Below, piece by piece: positions 6,405 through 14,954 of a DNA stretch of 64,000 bases. The DNA lies in assembly GCA_031551355.1 (NCBI GenBank), contig JAVBNT010000020.1, forward strand, positions 62,001 to 126,000, given 5' to 3'. The first letter of the stretch is position 1; every line of letters begins with the position of its first letter. Under the pieces are notes generated by a model. The model searched no databases. It saw only the letters and a program-made list of their open reading frames with translations, and was not told where the DNA came from. This DNA is from JAVBNT01 sp031551355. Its GTDB lineage: Bacteria; Vulcanimicrobiota; CADAWZ01. Made by a program: the position numbers and the translations under genes.

Positions 6405-9374
6405 ATGAATAGGAAAAATAAGTCCGAAGAATTACTGAAAAAAGCTTTAAAACTGGATCTTCTAAAAGACGGGGATAATTATGTCAATTTCCTTAAACAG
6501 GCTATTGACGAGGACTCTGCTAACCTTAAGCCCCATATTTTACTTGGCACTTATTATTTTAAAAACAAAAAAATGGAAGAAGCTGCCGAAGTTCTTTCCA
6601 AAGCAACAAAAATAGATTATTTATGTGGTTCTGACCCGTCTGAAGCTTCGAAAGTATACATTCCTCTTGGGAAAATATATCAGACGCTGAGCAAGAAAGA
6701 AGAGTCGCTTTCTTTCTATAAAGATTTTATTGGCCTTTTTCCTTTTTCACAGATGGCGGAAAAACTTGCCCGTCAGATATATGTTAAGCTTAAAAACTTT
6801 GACGAATGGTATGCCACTTATAAAAAGGGAGCATCGGCATTTGAAGACGGCGAATACTCTGTGGCCGTGAAGTCGTTTAAGTTTTGTCAGAAATCTAACC
6901 AGCCTTTCATGTGGTCGTCTTTCTTTCTTGCGCGCTCTCTGGCAATGCAGGGGAATTATGAAGAGGCACAGGAACTTTTGCTGAAATTATCGTCTCAGCG
7001 TTCTTATTATGTATTTTCCTATTATCTTTATATGTTTAAAAAAGAGCTTACCGGAGTTCTTGATGAAGAGCTTTTGACGCTTATTCTGCAGGAAGCCCCG
7101 GAATTTATGCCGGCAGTATTCGAACAGGGTAAAATTGAGGAGCAAAACGGAGCTGCTGATGCTGCGATAACCTGCTACGAGCGCGTTTCGTCTTCAGGTT
7201 CGGCGGAGCTTAAAAAAGAGGCTTCAGCCGCTCTTGAAAGACTCGGTTCTAAGGTTGAGGGGAAAAATGCCGGTGATGCCGAGACTCCCAAGAATTCCGA
7301 GAAAAAGAGCAAGAGTGAACCAAAGGATCGTGATGAGATTTTAAATAAGGCGATAAAAGAAGCCGAAACAATTACAATGGACGCTTATGCTGAAGCGAAA
7401 ATGATTAAGGCCGCTGCAGAAAAAGAGGCGGCAGAGATCCTGAAAAAAGCAGAAAATACACATATTCCTTTTGAACCTGCATCGGGTTCACTTATGAATC
7501 CCGCTCTTGAAAAAGAGCGCATGCGCCAGAAACGCAAGGAACTTGAAGAGCGGTATGACAAAATGGTTGCCGAGCTTAGTGAAGAGCGTAAAAGACTGCG
7601 CTATAAAGCTCTTGATGATGCGGAAGATCTGGTAAAGGCCGCCGAAAAACAGCGCAGTGAAATATTGGCAAAAGCTCAGGAAGATGCTGAATCAATCATA
7701 AACAGTGCTTCTCTTCTAACGGAAAGAGAGCGCAAACATATTTATGATAAGACATTAAAGTATTCTGTGATTGCAATTGAGGAAGCACGTGAAAAAGCGG
7801 CTAATGAAGGCAAGAGTATTTTAGATACGGCCCGCCGTGAAAGAGATGATCTTCTTGAAAAAGCACAGGGCAACGCTGCACTTATTTTGAAAAATGCCGA
7901 AAAGATTTCCGGAGAACATTTGCAGTCCGCTTTGGAAGAATTTTCCAGAACATCCGAAAAAACAAGGACTTTTGTTAAGAGTGAGATAGAAACTTTTTGT
8001 GATGATTTGACGGCATCGTTTAATGAATTTTTCGTGTCCTGGATGTCCGACCTTCAGAAAAAATTCTTTGATAAGACCGATGAGTCTATAAAAGGGTTTG
8101 AAGACGGTCTGCTTACTTCTGTTGATGGCATTAAAAATAAAATATCATCGTTGGTTAACGATTTTGTTCCCGATGCTTCTTTGGAAGACATTTCCATTGA
8201 TCCTGATTTGGATGACGCATCTATTGTTGCTGAAGAGTCTGTGAAACCTCTCTTGTCCAAGGATGAAGATGAAAAGATGCCGGCTCTTTCTGATATTGTT
8301 AAGGAGACCCTTGATTCTTCAGAACCTGTTCCCAATGTAGATTTCAGTGAGATGATGAGCGAAGACGGCGAAACGGTGGATCAGAAAGATGATTTTCTGG
8401 ATCGGTTTGTCTCTCAGAAAGAATTGCTTGATGATGTCGATTTGTCTGCTCTTGCAGAAGAAGTTGAGGAGGAATACGACGAGTCAATAGGCATTTCCCA
8501 GTCTAATGCAGAGCCTGAAATTAAGGTGGCTGCTCAGGAGGTTCCTGTGGCGGAGGTAGTTTTTGCGGACGCTCCGGCTGCGCCTGAAGCGTTTTTCGAA
8601 AAAACCGCATCTTCGGAGGCATCGTTATTCGGTGATGCGCCTGCTGTATCGGAAACATTATTTGAAGACACCGCATCTTCGGACTCTTCGTTGTTCGGTG
8701 ATACCCCGGCCGTCTCGGAGTCGTTGTTTGAGAATACTGAGTCGTCATCAGATACTTCTTTGTTCGGCGAGACTGCTCATACGGAACCGGCCATAGTTAT
8801 GGATTCCGAAAATAGCGGTGAGTCCGTGCTGTTCTCCCCGGCAGAGAAGGTTTCTGAAACAATATTTGCCGATAATTCTGTGGAAGCGTCATTGTTTGAG
8901 GATGTCTCCGCATCGGCACCGGCAGCAGGTGACTCTTTTGAAAGTGCGTCTACGACATTATTTGGCAATGAATCGCTGGAGCCGCAAATGTTCAGTGCTG
9001 TAGACGCTCAGGAGAATATTTTCACGGAAGCGGAGGATTCGCCTTCTCCCTTCCATACTTCTCCGGAACCTACTCCTTTTGCAGAAGCAGAGCCTGAACC
9101 TCATGTTTTTTCATCTGTATCGGATGAAGAAGCAAAGCCGGAATCGGATACTGTTTTTGCTGTTGAAGAGAGTCAGACTCCTTTTACGGTATGGGATCCT
9201 TCTGCCAATGAAACTCCGTTTTTTGCGTCATCAGAGCCGGAGAGTGCGTCCTCTGATTCTGAAAAGACGGAGCCTGCGGAAAATGGAGGAACTTCTCCAA
9301 CCGAAGAAGGAGAGCGCCATTTTGGCTCATTCCTCTCACAGTTTATGGAGGATGACGATGAGGACGAAGATTAG
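6405..9374 (+). CDS. TPR, coiled-coil and acidic Phe-repeat protein
   Basis: A 989-residue cytoplasmic protein. I chose the ATG at 6405 because GGAAGGGG (6388-6395) lies nine bases upstream; an upstream ATG at 6306 is in frame but has no such site. Residues 1-285 are TPR-like helical repeats. About 309-545 is a long Ala/Glu/Lys coiled coil of the FliH/V-ATPase-E style (EAETITMDAYAEAKMIKAA). From about 600 on it is disordered and acidic. At about 721-790 a 22-residue unit is repeated around SLFGD-APAVSE-LFE. The protein ends DDDEDED. Short aromatic motifs in an acidic tail suggest a multivalent binding platform, which is inference. It overlaps the following BamE-like gene by 17 bases. Confidence 0.75.
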   Translation: MNRKNKSEELLKKALKLDLLKDGDNYVNFLKQAIDEDSANLKPHILLGTYYFKNKKMEEAAEVLSKATKIDYLCGSDPSEASKVYIPLGKIYQTLSKKEESLSFYKDFIGLFPFSQMAEKLARQIYVKLKNFDEWYATYKKGASAFEDGEYSVAVKSFKFCQKSNQPFMWSSFFLARSLAMQGNYEEAQELLLKLSSQRSYYVFSYYLYMFKKELTGVLDEELLTLILQEAPEFMPAVFEQGKIEEQNGAADAAITCYERVSSSGSAELKKEASAALERLGSKVEGKNAGDAETPKNSEKKSKSEPKDRDEILNKAIKEAETITMDAYAEAKMIKAAAEKEAAEILKKAENTHIPFEPASGSLMNPALEKERMRQKRKELEERYDKMVAELSEERKRLRYKALDDAEDLVKAAEKQRSEILAKAQEDAESIINSASLLTERERKHIYDKTLKYSVIAIEEAREKAANEGKSILDTARRERDDLLEKAQGNAALILKNAEKISGEHLQSALEEFSRTSEKTRTFVKSEIETFCDDLTASFNEFFVSWMSDLQKKFFDKTDESIKGFEDGLLTSVDGIKNKISSLVNDFVPDASLEDISIDPDLDDASIVAEESVKPLLSKDEDEKMPALSDIVKETLDSSEPVPNVDFSEMMSEDGETVDQKDDFLDRFVSQKELLDDVDLSALAEEVEEEYDESIGISQSNAEPEIKVAAQEVPVAEVVFADAPAAPEAFFEKTASSEASLFGDAPAVSETLFEDTASSDSSLFGDTPAVSESLFENTESSSDTSLFGETAHTEPAIVMDSENSGESVLFSPAEKVSETIFADNSVEASLFEDVSASAPAAGDSFESASTTLFGNESLEPQMFSAVDAQENIFTEAEDSPSPFHTSPEPTPFAEAEPEPHVFSSVSDEEAKPESDTVFAVEESQTPFTVWDPSANETPFFASSEPESASSDSEKTEPAENGGTSPTEEGERHFGSFLSQFMEDDDEDED

Positions 9375-9870
9375 TTTTACAATTGTTTTCTCAGCAGTAA
9401 TTATTTTGCTGTGCGCCGGCCGGATTTGGGCAAATGATATTATCGATATAGTTCCTTCATCCGGGATCGGCAGTATATCTCTGTCTTCCAATATCTCAGC
9501 GATCAACGGTTCGCCGGTCTTCAGGAAAGCTCTTGCCAACGGTTCTGCGGCTATTGCTAAGTATGCCAGCGGAATGATTGTTCAGTATCGGCTTGCCGAT
9601 GGAGCCGTAATGTTTGTGGGAGTGGAGAAAAGCAGTTTTAACGGCAGTGTTTATACGACAAAGGACGGCATAAAGGTCGGAATATCAAAGTCTGATGTCG
9701 AACGGATTATGGGAGAGCCGTCTTCTATAGTGCCGGTAACATCGAAAGATATCTATCCGGTGTCTTCATTACTTGCCATTTATGCTGAAAAAGGCATATC
9801 CGTTCAGTATGGAGACGATGGAAAAGTAACTGTTGTTCTGGTTTTTTCGCCTGATTTATTTAAAAGATAA
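9358..9870 (+). CDS. Exported BamE/SmpA-like small protein
   Basis: A 170-residue protein starting at the ATG at 9358, with GGAGG (9347-9351) six bases upstream; a second ATG at 9352 is less well placed. Residues 1-25 are a signal peptide (MRTKISFTIVF...AGRIWA) without a lipobox cysteine. The segment DGIKVGISKSDVERIMGEPS matches the helix-turn of BamE/SmpA/OmlA proteins, where a threshold-like motif precedes a GxP turn. BamE supports outer-membrane protein assembly; the weak, non-lipoprotein match here makes that role uncertain. The start lies inside the end of the TPR/coiled-coil gene, so the two are translationally coupled. Confidence 0.68.
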   Translation: MRTKISFTIVFSAVIILLCAGRIWANDIIDIVPSSGIGSISLSSNISAINGSPVFRKALANGSAAIAKYASGMIVQYRLADGAVMFVGVEKSSFNGSVYTTKDGIKVGISKSDVERIMGEPSSIVPVTSKDIYPVSSLLAIYAEKGISVQYGDDGKVTVVLVFSPDLFKR

Positions 9871-9963
9871 TTTAATAAATAAAAATAAGACCTGCTAATG
9901 TATTGTCAAGAAAAAGTCGAAAAATAAACAAAGATAATAAAATAGCAGAAAAATGAATATAGG

Positions 9964-10003
9964 AAAACAGAGGTGATGTTGGAAAACGGCCTCTGTTTTT
10001 TTT
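9964..10003 (+). terminator. Intrinsic terminator of the TPR/BamE-like operon
   Basis: AAAACAGAGG and CCTCTGTTTT pair across a 16-base loop, with an eight-T run. It lies 94 bp after the BamE-like stop codon. Confidence 0.85.
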
Positions 10004-10014
10004 GTATAAGAAAA

Positions 10015-10258
10015 ATACCACCAACGAACTCGACTGTGCCGAGGGAGCAAAGGTTTCCGGATGTCCCGGCCTGCAGGCTTGACCTGTTAATTGGGCTGTT
10101 CCAAATATGGGAATTCCCGAACTCGCACACTACGAGCCGGTCAGAAACCGTCTCTGCATTTACCGTAGGAACAGACCTAAAACCGGTGCCCAAGCCCTCC
10201 GGAAGGATATCCTCCAAACAGAGATATAGATATCGGCCGGACTGTCGATAAATCCTAT
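10015..10258. other. GC-richer non-coding stretch, possible repeat or decayed element
   Basis: After the terminator, about 240 bp stand out from the AT-rich surroundings by higher GC content. A minus-strand frame runs through it (GLGTGFRSVPTVNAETVSDR) without a ribosome binding site, signal peptide or recognisable domain. I take it as non-coding, possibly an interspersed repeat or remnant. No second copy is in the window. Confidence 0.35.
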
Positions 10259-10261
10259 TAC

Positions 10262-11185
10262 TTAAAATTTTCCGCCTGTGCCGGAAAAACCGTCAGAGTC
10301 CGTTGAAGTGCTGCTTGAACTGCTGTCTGAAGATGAAGATTCGATGGTCTCACGTTGTTCAGTTCGGTATAGGAATTGATCTTCCGAACGGGAGAGCCGG
10401 AAACTATCTCTGATTATATAGTTGTCGGCTTTGCTCTGCAGTCTGGCGGTTTTCATCTGCATCCGGAAAATATGGCAGACAATTGCCGCAATGAACAGCG
10501 GCAAGAGAATGATTACCGCTACTTTTGACGGGTCTATTTCAGTTATGTTATTCGAGGCGGCGGATGAATTGACCGGTGAGTTTGTTGTTTCTGTTTCCGC
10601 GATGCTTTCCGAGTCGGTATTCTGGTCGTTGTCAGGGCCGGCCGTTAAATTTGTTGTTTCTGTAGCTGTGATGTTTTCGGTATTGACCGGTGAATTTCCA
10701 TACGCCGTTTTTAGATATTCGCCGCAGGTATTTATGTAAGTTAGGAAACTTTGGTTATAGTCGCCTTTTGACAGGTAGGGGCGGAACCTGCCAATAAGCC
10801 TGTCTTTGTTTTTGTCGGTAAATATCGTGTTTCCGTGTCCATAAGCAATAACATAATAATCGCGCTCTGCCATGCTTACAAATAACATTACACCGCTTTT
10901 TTCATTACCGTAGCCAAAGCTGTTTTTTCTGTAAATATTTTTGGCGTATTCGTATGGCGTGCTGCCGTCATTGATGCTCTTAACTGTTACTATGTATACG
11001 CCGCACCCGTATTTTTGGGAAATTTTCGCAGCTCTTTCATTTAGTGCAAATTTCTGGGTTTCGCTTAGAAGGCGGGCGCCATCTGTAACCGGCTTGGCGT
11101 TATCGGATTGGGCAAATAAAACCGAAGCAGTAAATAGACCGGTAAGCAATAATGCCGATAGCAAAATAATAATGATTTTTCTGAT
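10262..11185 (-). CDS. Exported TPM-domain membrane protein
   Basis: The TPM domain (about 30-155) contains GVYIVTVKSINDGSTP and FVSMAERDYYVIAYG, as in YgcG and plant TLP18.3. Signal sequence, outer TPM domain, Thr/Asn-rich linker, one membrane helix (IILLPLFIAAIVCHIF) and a Ser/Asp-rich tail ending SGTGGKF give the usual family layout. The start is odd. The only conventional codon, a TTG at 11162-11164, is 21 bases from the Shine-Dalgarno sequence and yields a signal peptide with no positive charge. An ATC at 11183-11185 lies nine bases after an AAGGAG and gives (M)RKIIIILLSALLLTG, an ideal signal peptide. I use it tentatively. It follows the zinc-ribbon gene closely, a common pairing. Confidence 0.85.
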   Translation of the reverse strand: MRKIIIILLSALLLTGLFTASVLFAQSDNAKPVTDGARLLSETQKFALNERAAKISQKYGCGVYIVTVKSINDGSTPYEYAKNIYRKNSFGYGNEKSGVMLFVSMAERDYYVIAYGHGNTIFTDKNKDRLIGRFRPYLSKGDYNQSFLTYINTCGEYLKTAYGNSPVNTENITATETTNLTAGPDNDQNTDSESIAETETTNSPVNSSAASNNITEIDPSKVAVIILLPLFIAAIVCHIFRMQMKTARLQSKADNYIIRDSFRLSRSEDQFLYRTEQRETIESSSSDSSSSSTSTDSDGFSGTGGKF

Positions 11186-11201
11186 CTCCTTACACTCCTT
11201 T

Positions 11202-12287
11202 TTAAAAATATAATAGTATAAAACTGAGCAACGCCATCAGCGGCAGTGAAATTCCTGCGAACCATGTCAGGAATTTGCCGGGATCAACCGGTAAATCGCC
11301 GATAAGTTTTCCGGTCTGGGCGTTCATGGCAAATAGAAAGCTCTTTTTTCGCCACTTTGTTGACAAAATCCATACGGGAAGCAATACGTATTTTACCTGA
11401 CCTTGTCGAAGATGGATGTTGGTATGCTCATTCGTTACGTTTGTATAGCCGGATATTGTCCTGCGAAAAGCAGATTGCGTGCTTTCGAGGATCCGCTCGT
11501 TGGCGCGTTTGACGCTTGTTTTCGCATCAATATCGTATTTATCCGCGAAAAATCCCGGCAGATATGCCGTAGAAAATTGTTTTAGGCCGCGGTAGTCAAA
11601 TGGTTCAACAGAGTCCATATGTTCATCGGGCATTTTTTTCGAACCGTCTACAGGGACATTCTCGAATGCAATTCTGCCGTCGCGGGAAATCCGGTAATGA
11701 TCGGTGGTGGTGATTCTTTCATTGCCGTGCGTGTGAGTCTCTACGCGTGTGCCGTGGTAAACCAAGTTTGCGTCGGCTTCGCAATTGAAAAGCCAAAAAG
11801 GCACGTAGATGCCTTTGATCTCTTCGATATGGTTTGCTGCCGAAAAATTGTCGGGCAGAAACTTTTTGCCTCTATAGTATTGCTTTAGTGCGGCGATAGC
11901 CTCATTTTTATCGAGTTTGAACGGGATGATACCATCAGGACGCAGAGCCCCTGCAAGCTGGCCCGGCACAACTGTCCGGTTGCCGCAGTAGGGGCAGCTG
12001 GTTGCAGCGGTTGTGTGCTCGCATATGAGTTCTGCGCCGCAGGAAGGGCAGGTGTAGGCTCTCAGGTTTGCTGTTTCTTCATCGTTCCAGGCTCCGCCTG
12101 CCGTTGCCGTATTCCATTCAGGTGGTTCGTATGCTGCTGCCCGCTCTTTGTCTGCATATAATTGTTCAATTGTTGCTACGTTAAATTCCGAACTGCAGTA
12201 ATCACATTTTAGTTTTCCGGAATTTCCTGAATATTGCAGTGGAGCTGCGCATGACGGGCATTGATAATTTGTAATCTGTGCTGCCAT
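11202..12287 (-). CDS. Double TFIIB-type zinc-ribbon membrane protein
   Basis: A 361-residue protein with two four-cysteine zinc ribbons at the N terminus: C10/C13/C28/C31 and C80/C83/C98/C101 (CPSC...CDYC, CPSC...CPYC). A long soluble domain follows with IYVPFWLFNCEAD and, near 318-340, LPVWILSTKW and MNAQTGKLIG. It ends with one C-terminal membrane segment (340-361). Family members are often encoded beside TPM-domain proteins, as here, where the TPM gene begins just after the stop codon in the same direction. AAGGAG precedes the ATG. The function is unknown; metal binding and membrane attachment are what the sequence supports. Confidence 0.85.
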   Translation of the reverse strand: MAAQITNYQCPSCAAPLQYSGNSGKLKCDYCSSEFNVATIEQLYADKERAAAYEPPEWNTATAGGAWNDEETANLRAYTCPSCGAELICEHTTAATSCPYCGNRTVVPGQLAGALRPDGIIPFKLDKNEAIAALKQYYRGKKFLPDNFSAANHIEEIKGIYVPFWLFNCEADANLVYHGTRVETHTHGNERITTTDHYRISRDGRIAFENVPVDGSKKMPDEHMDSVEPFDYRGLKQFSTAYLPGFFADKYDIDAKTSVKRANERILESTQSAFRRTISGYTNVTNEHTNIHLRQGQVKYVLLPVWILSTKWRKKSFLFAMNAQTGKLIGDLPVDPGKFLTWFAGISLPLMALLSFILLYF

Positions 12288-12391
12288 TGATTTGACTCCT
12301 TATGATGAATTATCCGGCAAATGTTTTATATATTTTATTTTTTGTGATTAGGAACTGTTCTGCCGTCAGATATTTCAGTTTGCCCTGGTTC

Positions 12392-13408
12392 TTACCAAGG
12401 CCGCAGCAGCATAAGCCTGGCTCTTGAATATCCAGGCATGACGGCTTCAATGGATGTCCATTTGCTGCCGCCGTCAACGCTTTTCACTATTGATGACAGT
12501 GCCGATTCTATTCCTGATACGGCCATCGATGAAGTATAGCTGTAATATATCATTGATGGATTATTATAGTTGATTGTAAACAGTTGGATATTTTCCTTTG
12601 ATGCAATTAACCTCCAGGTGTTTCCGCCGTCGGAACTTTTTCTCAGATACGATATTCCCGATTCTTTAACGTCATTGTCTAAAGCGTATAAGATCGCCGG
12701 GTTAGTGTTGGAGTATATTATTTTTGTCGTTTGAATCCAGTCTTTTGAGCTGATGTTTTTTTTCTTCCAGTGTTTTCCCCCGTTGCCGCTGTAAAAAAGT
12801 CCTTCAGCCGACGCGATATACACTTGCAGGGAGTTTTGTGGATTTACGGCCATATCTAATATGCTTATGGACTCGGGAATGTTTTTCGATATCGAATTCC
12901 AGGTGATGCCGTTGTCACGGCTGAGGTATGCATTTTGTCCGCCGGCAAGATAAATTTTGTTTTCTTTTCTAAACGGCTGTATAAAATATCCCTGTCTTGA
13001 GGGAAGTGAAAGCGGTTTCCAGTTTTTGCCGTTATTCGAAGAAGTATAAAGTCCGTCGAGTGTGACGGCATAAATTGAGGATGTTCCGTCCAGACTTACT
13101 GCAATTCTGTTTACCGGCTCCTGTGTCCCCGACGGAAATATTTTTGTCCAGTGTTTTCCCCCGTCCGAACTTTTCAGCAGGCATGTATTTGTTGCGGCAT
13201 ATACCAGTCTGTTGGCGGTGTCAAAGCACATATAATTGTATTTTACTGTTGTTGCGCTTTCAACGTATATTCCGCTCCAGCTTTTGCCGGAATCCCTGCT
13301 TATATAAACCTGATCGTCCACCATGGAGAATATTGTATCCGATGCGGATACGCAGCCGATACTGCAACCCATCAGGATAAAAAATACGGTAATTATTTTA
13401 TTTATCAT
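12392..13408 (-). CDS. Exported Asp-box (BNR/sortilin-like) beta-propeller
   Basis: A 338-residue protein with a signal peptide (1-22) followed by at least six Asp-box repeats of the form S-x-D-G-G-x-x-W: SRDSGKSW, SSDGGKHW, SNNGKNW, SRDNGITW, SGNGGKHW, SSDGGNTW and SVDGGSKW. Such repeats build six- to eight-bladed propellers in sialidases, sortilin and Ycf48-like assembly factors. No catalytic sialidase residues are visible, so a binding or assembly role outside the cytoplasm is more likely. The gene stands alone, 104 bp upstream of the zinc-ribbon gene on the same strand. Confidence 0.85.
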   Translation of the reverse strand: MINKIITVFFILMGCSIGCVSASDTIFSMVDDQVYISRDSGKSWSGIYVESATTVKYNYMCFDTANRLVYAATNTCLLKSSDGGKHWTKIFPSGTQEPVNRIAVSLDGTSSIYAVTLDGLYTSSNNGKNWKPLSLPSRQGYFIQPFRKENKIYLAGGQNAYLSRDNGITWNSISKNIPESISILDMAVNPQNSLQVYIASAEGLFYSGNGGKHWKKKNISSKDWIQTTKIIYSNTNPAILYALDNDVKESGISYLRKSSDGGNTWRLIASKENIQLFTINYNNPSMIYYSYTSSMAVSGIESALSSIVKSVDGGSKWTSIEAVMPGYSRARLMLLRPW

Positions 13409-13646
13409 TTAAGTCTCCATTCTGCCGCTTGGTAAGCTGATATCGGTAATTTATTTGTCTGATGGAATATCGGTTATATTTCGGCATTTTTTGTTTTTGA
13501 TGTTTTATTCTCCCGATAACTGATGTTTACCTACTTTTTTTGCAGTATAAGGTTTAAAAAACTTATTTTATTGATTTTTTTGAGAATTAGGCTGTTATTT
13601 TAATAAGAAGGAAAAAAAATAGAAAATATGGAATTTTTTTTGAATT

Positions 13647-14921
13647 ATGGCGGCATTTTATGGTATTTTATCTAAAATAAAAGAATTTATTGCTGCGAAG
13701 CGAATTTATTTTGCAATATTTACTGTTATTTTATTGGTTGCAGTTGTTTGCGGGGTTATTTCTAATATAGAAAAAACCAGGTCTCTTCCCTGGTACTCAT
13801 ATAGTAATTTTTTATGGTCTCCTGATTCGTCACGCATTGCTTTTGTTAAGGAACCGATTCTTTTGCCTTCACAATACAAGCAAAAGCTGGGAAAGCTGGA
13901 AGTGCTGACGGTTGACTGCCGAAGCAGGAAACAATCGTTTCTGGGAGCTATAGAAGAGTCGCGTCTGCGTATCATTCCTTTGGGATTTGGAAAACATGAA
14001 GATAAAATTTATTTTTTAAAGCCGGATCGTAAAGAGCCTTTGGTTTATGTGTTTGACTGCGCTTATTTTTCCGGGGTAAAAAAATTTGAGATTCCATTCG
14101 AAAATGTGCAAAATTTTTTATATTGTAAGGATGATTTTGTCATTTCGAGAATTGTCGGTGAAAAATTTGAAATAGGCCTTTTTTCTGCGGAATCAGGTTA
14201 TAGGAAATTTTTTGAAAAAGATGTAAATGAGACCGAGGGTTATAAATTGCTTGATGCTTCCGTTTCGTTTCACAACCGTTACTATGCACTGGCGGTATGG
14301 CACCAGTCCGCGGATAATCTCGAAGGTATAACCTCCCTTGTCCTATATGATTCGCAGAATGACGACCTCGTAAAAACGAGAATTGATTCATACGGTAAAG
14401 ACATGTCTTTGGAAGCGTCTCCTGATGACAATATACTTGCAGTAAAGACTACGTCGCTTGATGAATCCGGAAGGCGTACCGGCAATATGCATTATTTAAA
14501 TTTTGACGATATGAGCACCAGGGATTGTATTTTTAGCGGCGACTTTACCAGCGATTTTGAACTTTCCTGGATTTCCGACGGAAAATTGCTGATTAAAACG
14601 AACAGATTTTTATATTTGGTAAAGCCTACCGAACAGAAGGATGTATTGTTGGCCCATCCTATTTTTGACAAAGCTTCGCTGGCATTTGAGATCGACGACT
14701 TTTTCCCTTCTCCTTCAGGTTCAAAGATGATTTTAGTCAGATATGCAAGGGGAACAAATATGAAGAGCGAAGTCTGGGTTGCCAATTTGGACGGAACTTC
14801 TTTTTCCAGATTGATAGAGCCGGAGGGGGGGCGTAAGTTTGAAAGAATGTATCTTTATGATTATATGAAAAATTGTAAAAAAGTAGTTATTGATATTTTT
14901 AATGCTGTTACAAAGAAATGA
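13647..14921 (+). CDS. Membrane-anchored TolB-like beta-propeller protein
   Basis: A 424-residue protein with an N-terminal anchor at about 20-40 (IYFAIFTVILLVAVVCGVI). The outer domain has repeated WD40/TolB-like blades, marked by FLWSPDSSRIAFVKE, LEASPDDNILAVKT and FFPSPSGSKMILVRY. Enzymatic motifs are absent. The start codon is uncertain: there is no convincing Shine-Dalgarno sequence before the ATG at 13647. It lies 33 bp ahead of the ATP-grasp gene and may be co-transcribed with it. Confidence 0.7.
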   Translation: MAAFYGILSKIKEFIAAKRIYFAIFTVILLVAVVCGVISNIEKTRSLPWYSYSNFLWSPDSSRIAFVKEPILLPSQYKQKLGKLEVLTVDCRSRKQSFLGAIEESRLRIIPLGFGKHEDKIYFLKPDRKEPLVYVFDCAYFSGVKKFEIPFENVQNFLYCKDDFVISRIVGEKFEIGLFSAESGYRKFFEKDVNETEGYKLLDASVSFHNRYYALAVWHQSADNLEGITSLVLYDSQNDDLVKTRIDSYGKDMSLEASPDDNILAVKTTSLDESGRRTGNMHYLNFDDMSTRDCIFSGDFTSDFELSWISDGKLLIKTNRFLYLVKPTEQKDVLLAHPIFDKASLAFEIDDFFPSPSGSKMILVRYARGTNMKSEVWVANLDGTSFSRLIEPEGGRKFERMYLYDYMKNCKKVVIDIFNAVTKK

Positions 14922-14954
14922 TTATTATAGCGAGATACCGGAGGATATACTCTT

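Noticed and set aside
9079..9357. Long plus-strand upstream extension of the BamE-like frame, rich in Arg and Leu
   Set aside because: It is a shifted reading of the acidic repeat gene. The ribosome binding site and signal peptide place the start at 9358.
9906..10217. Minus-strand open frame of about 100 codons
   Set aside because: It crosses the terminator at 9964-10003, lacks a ribosome binding site and has no recognisable domain.
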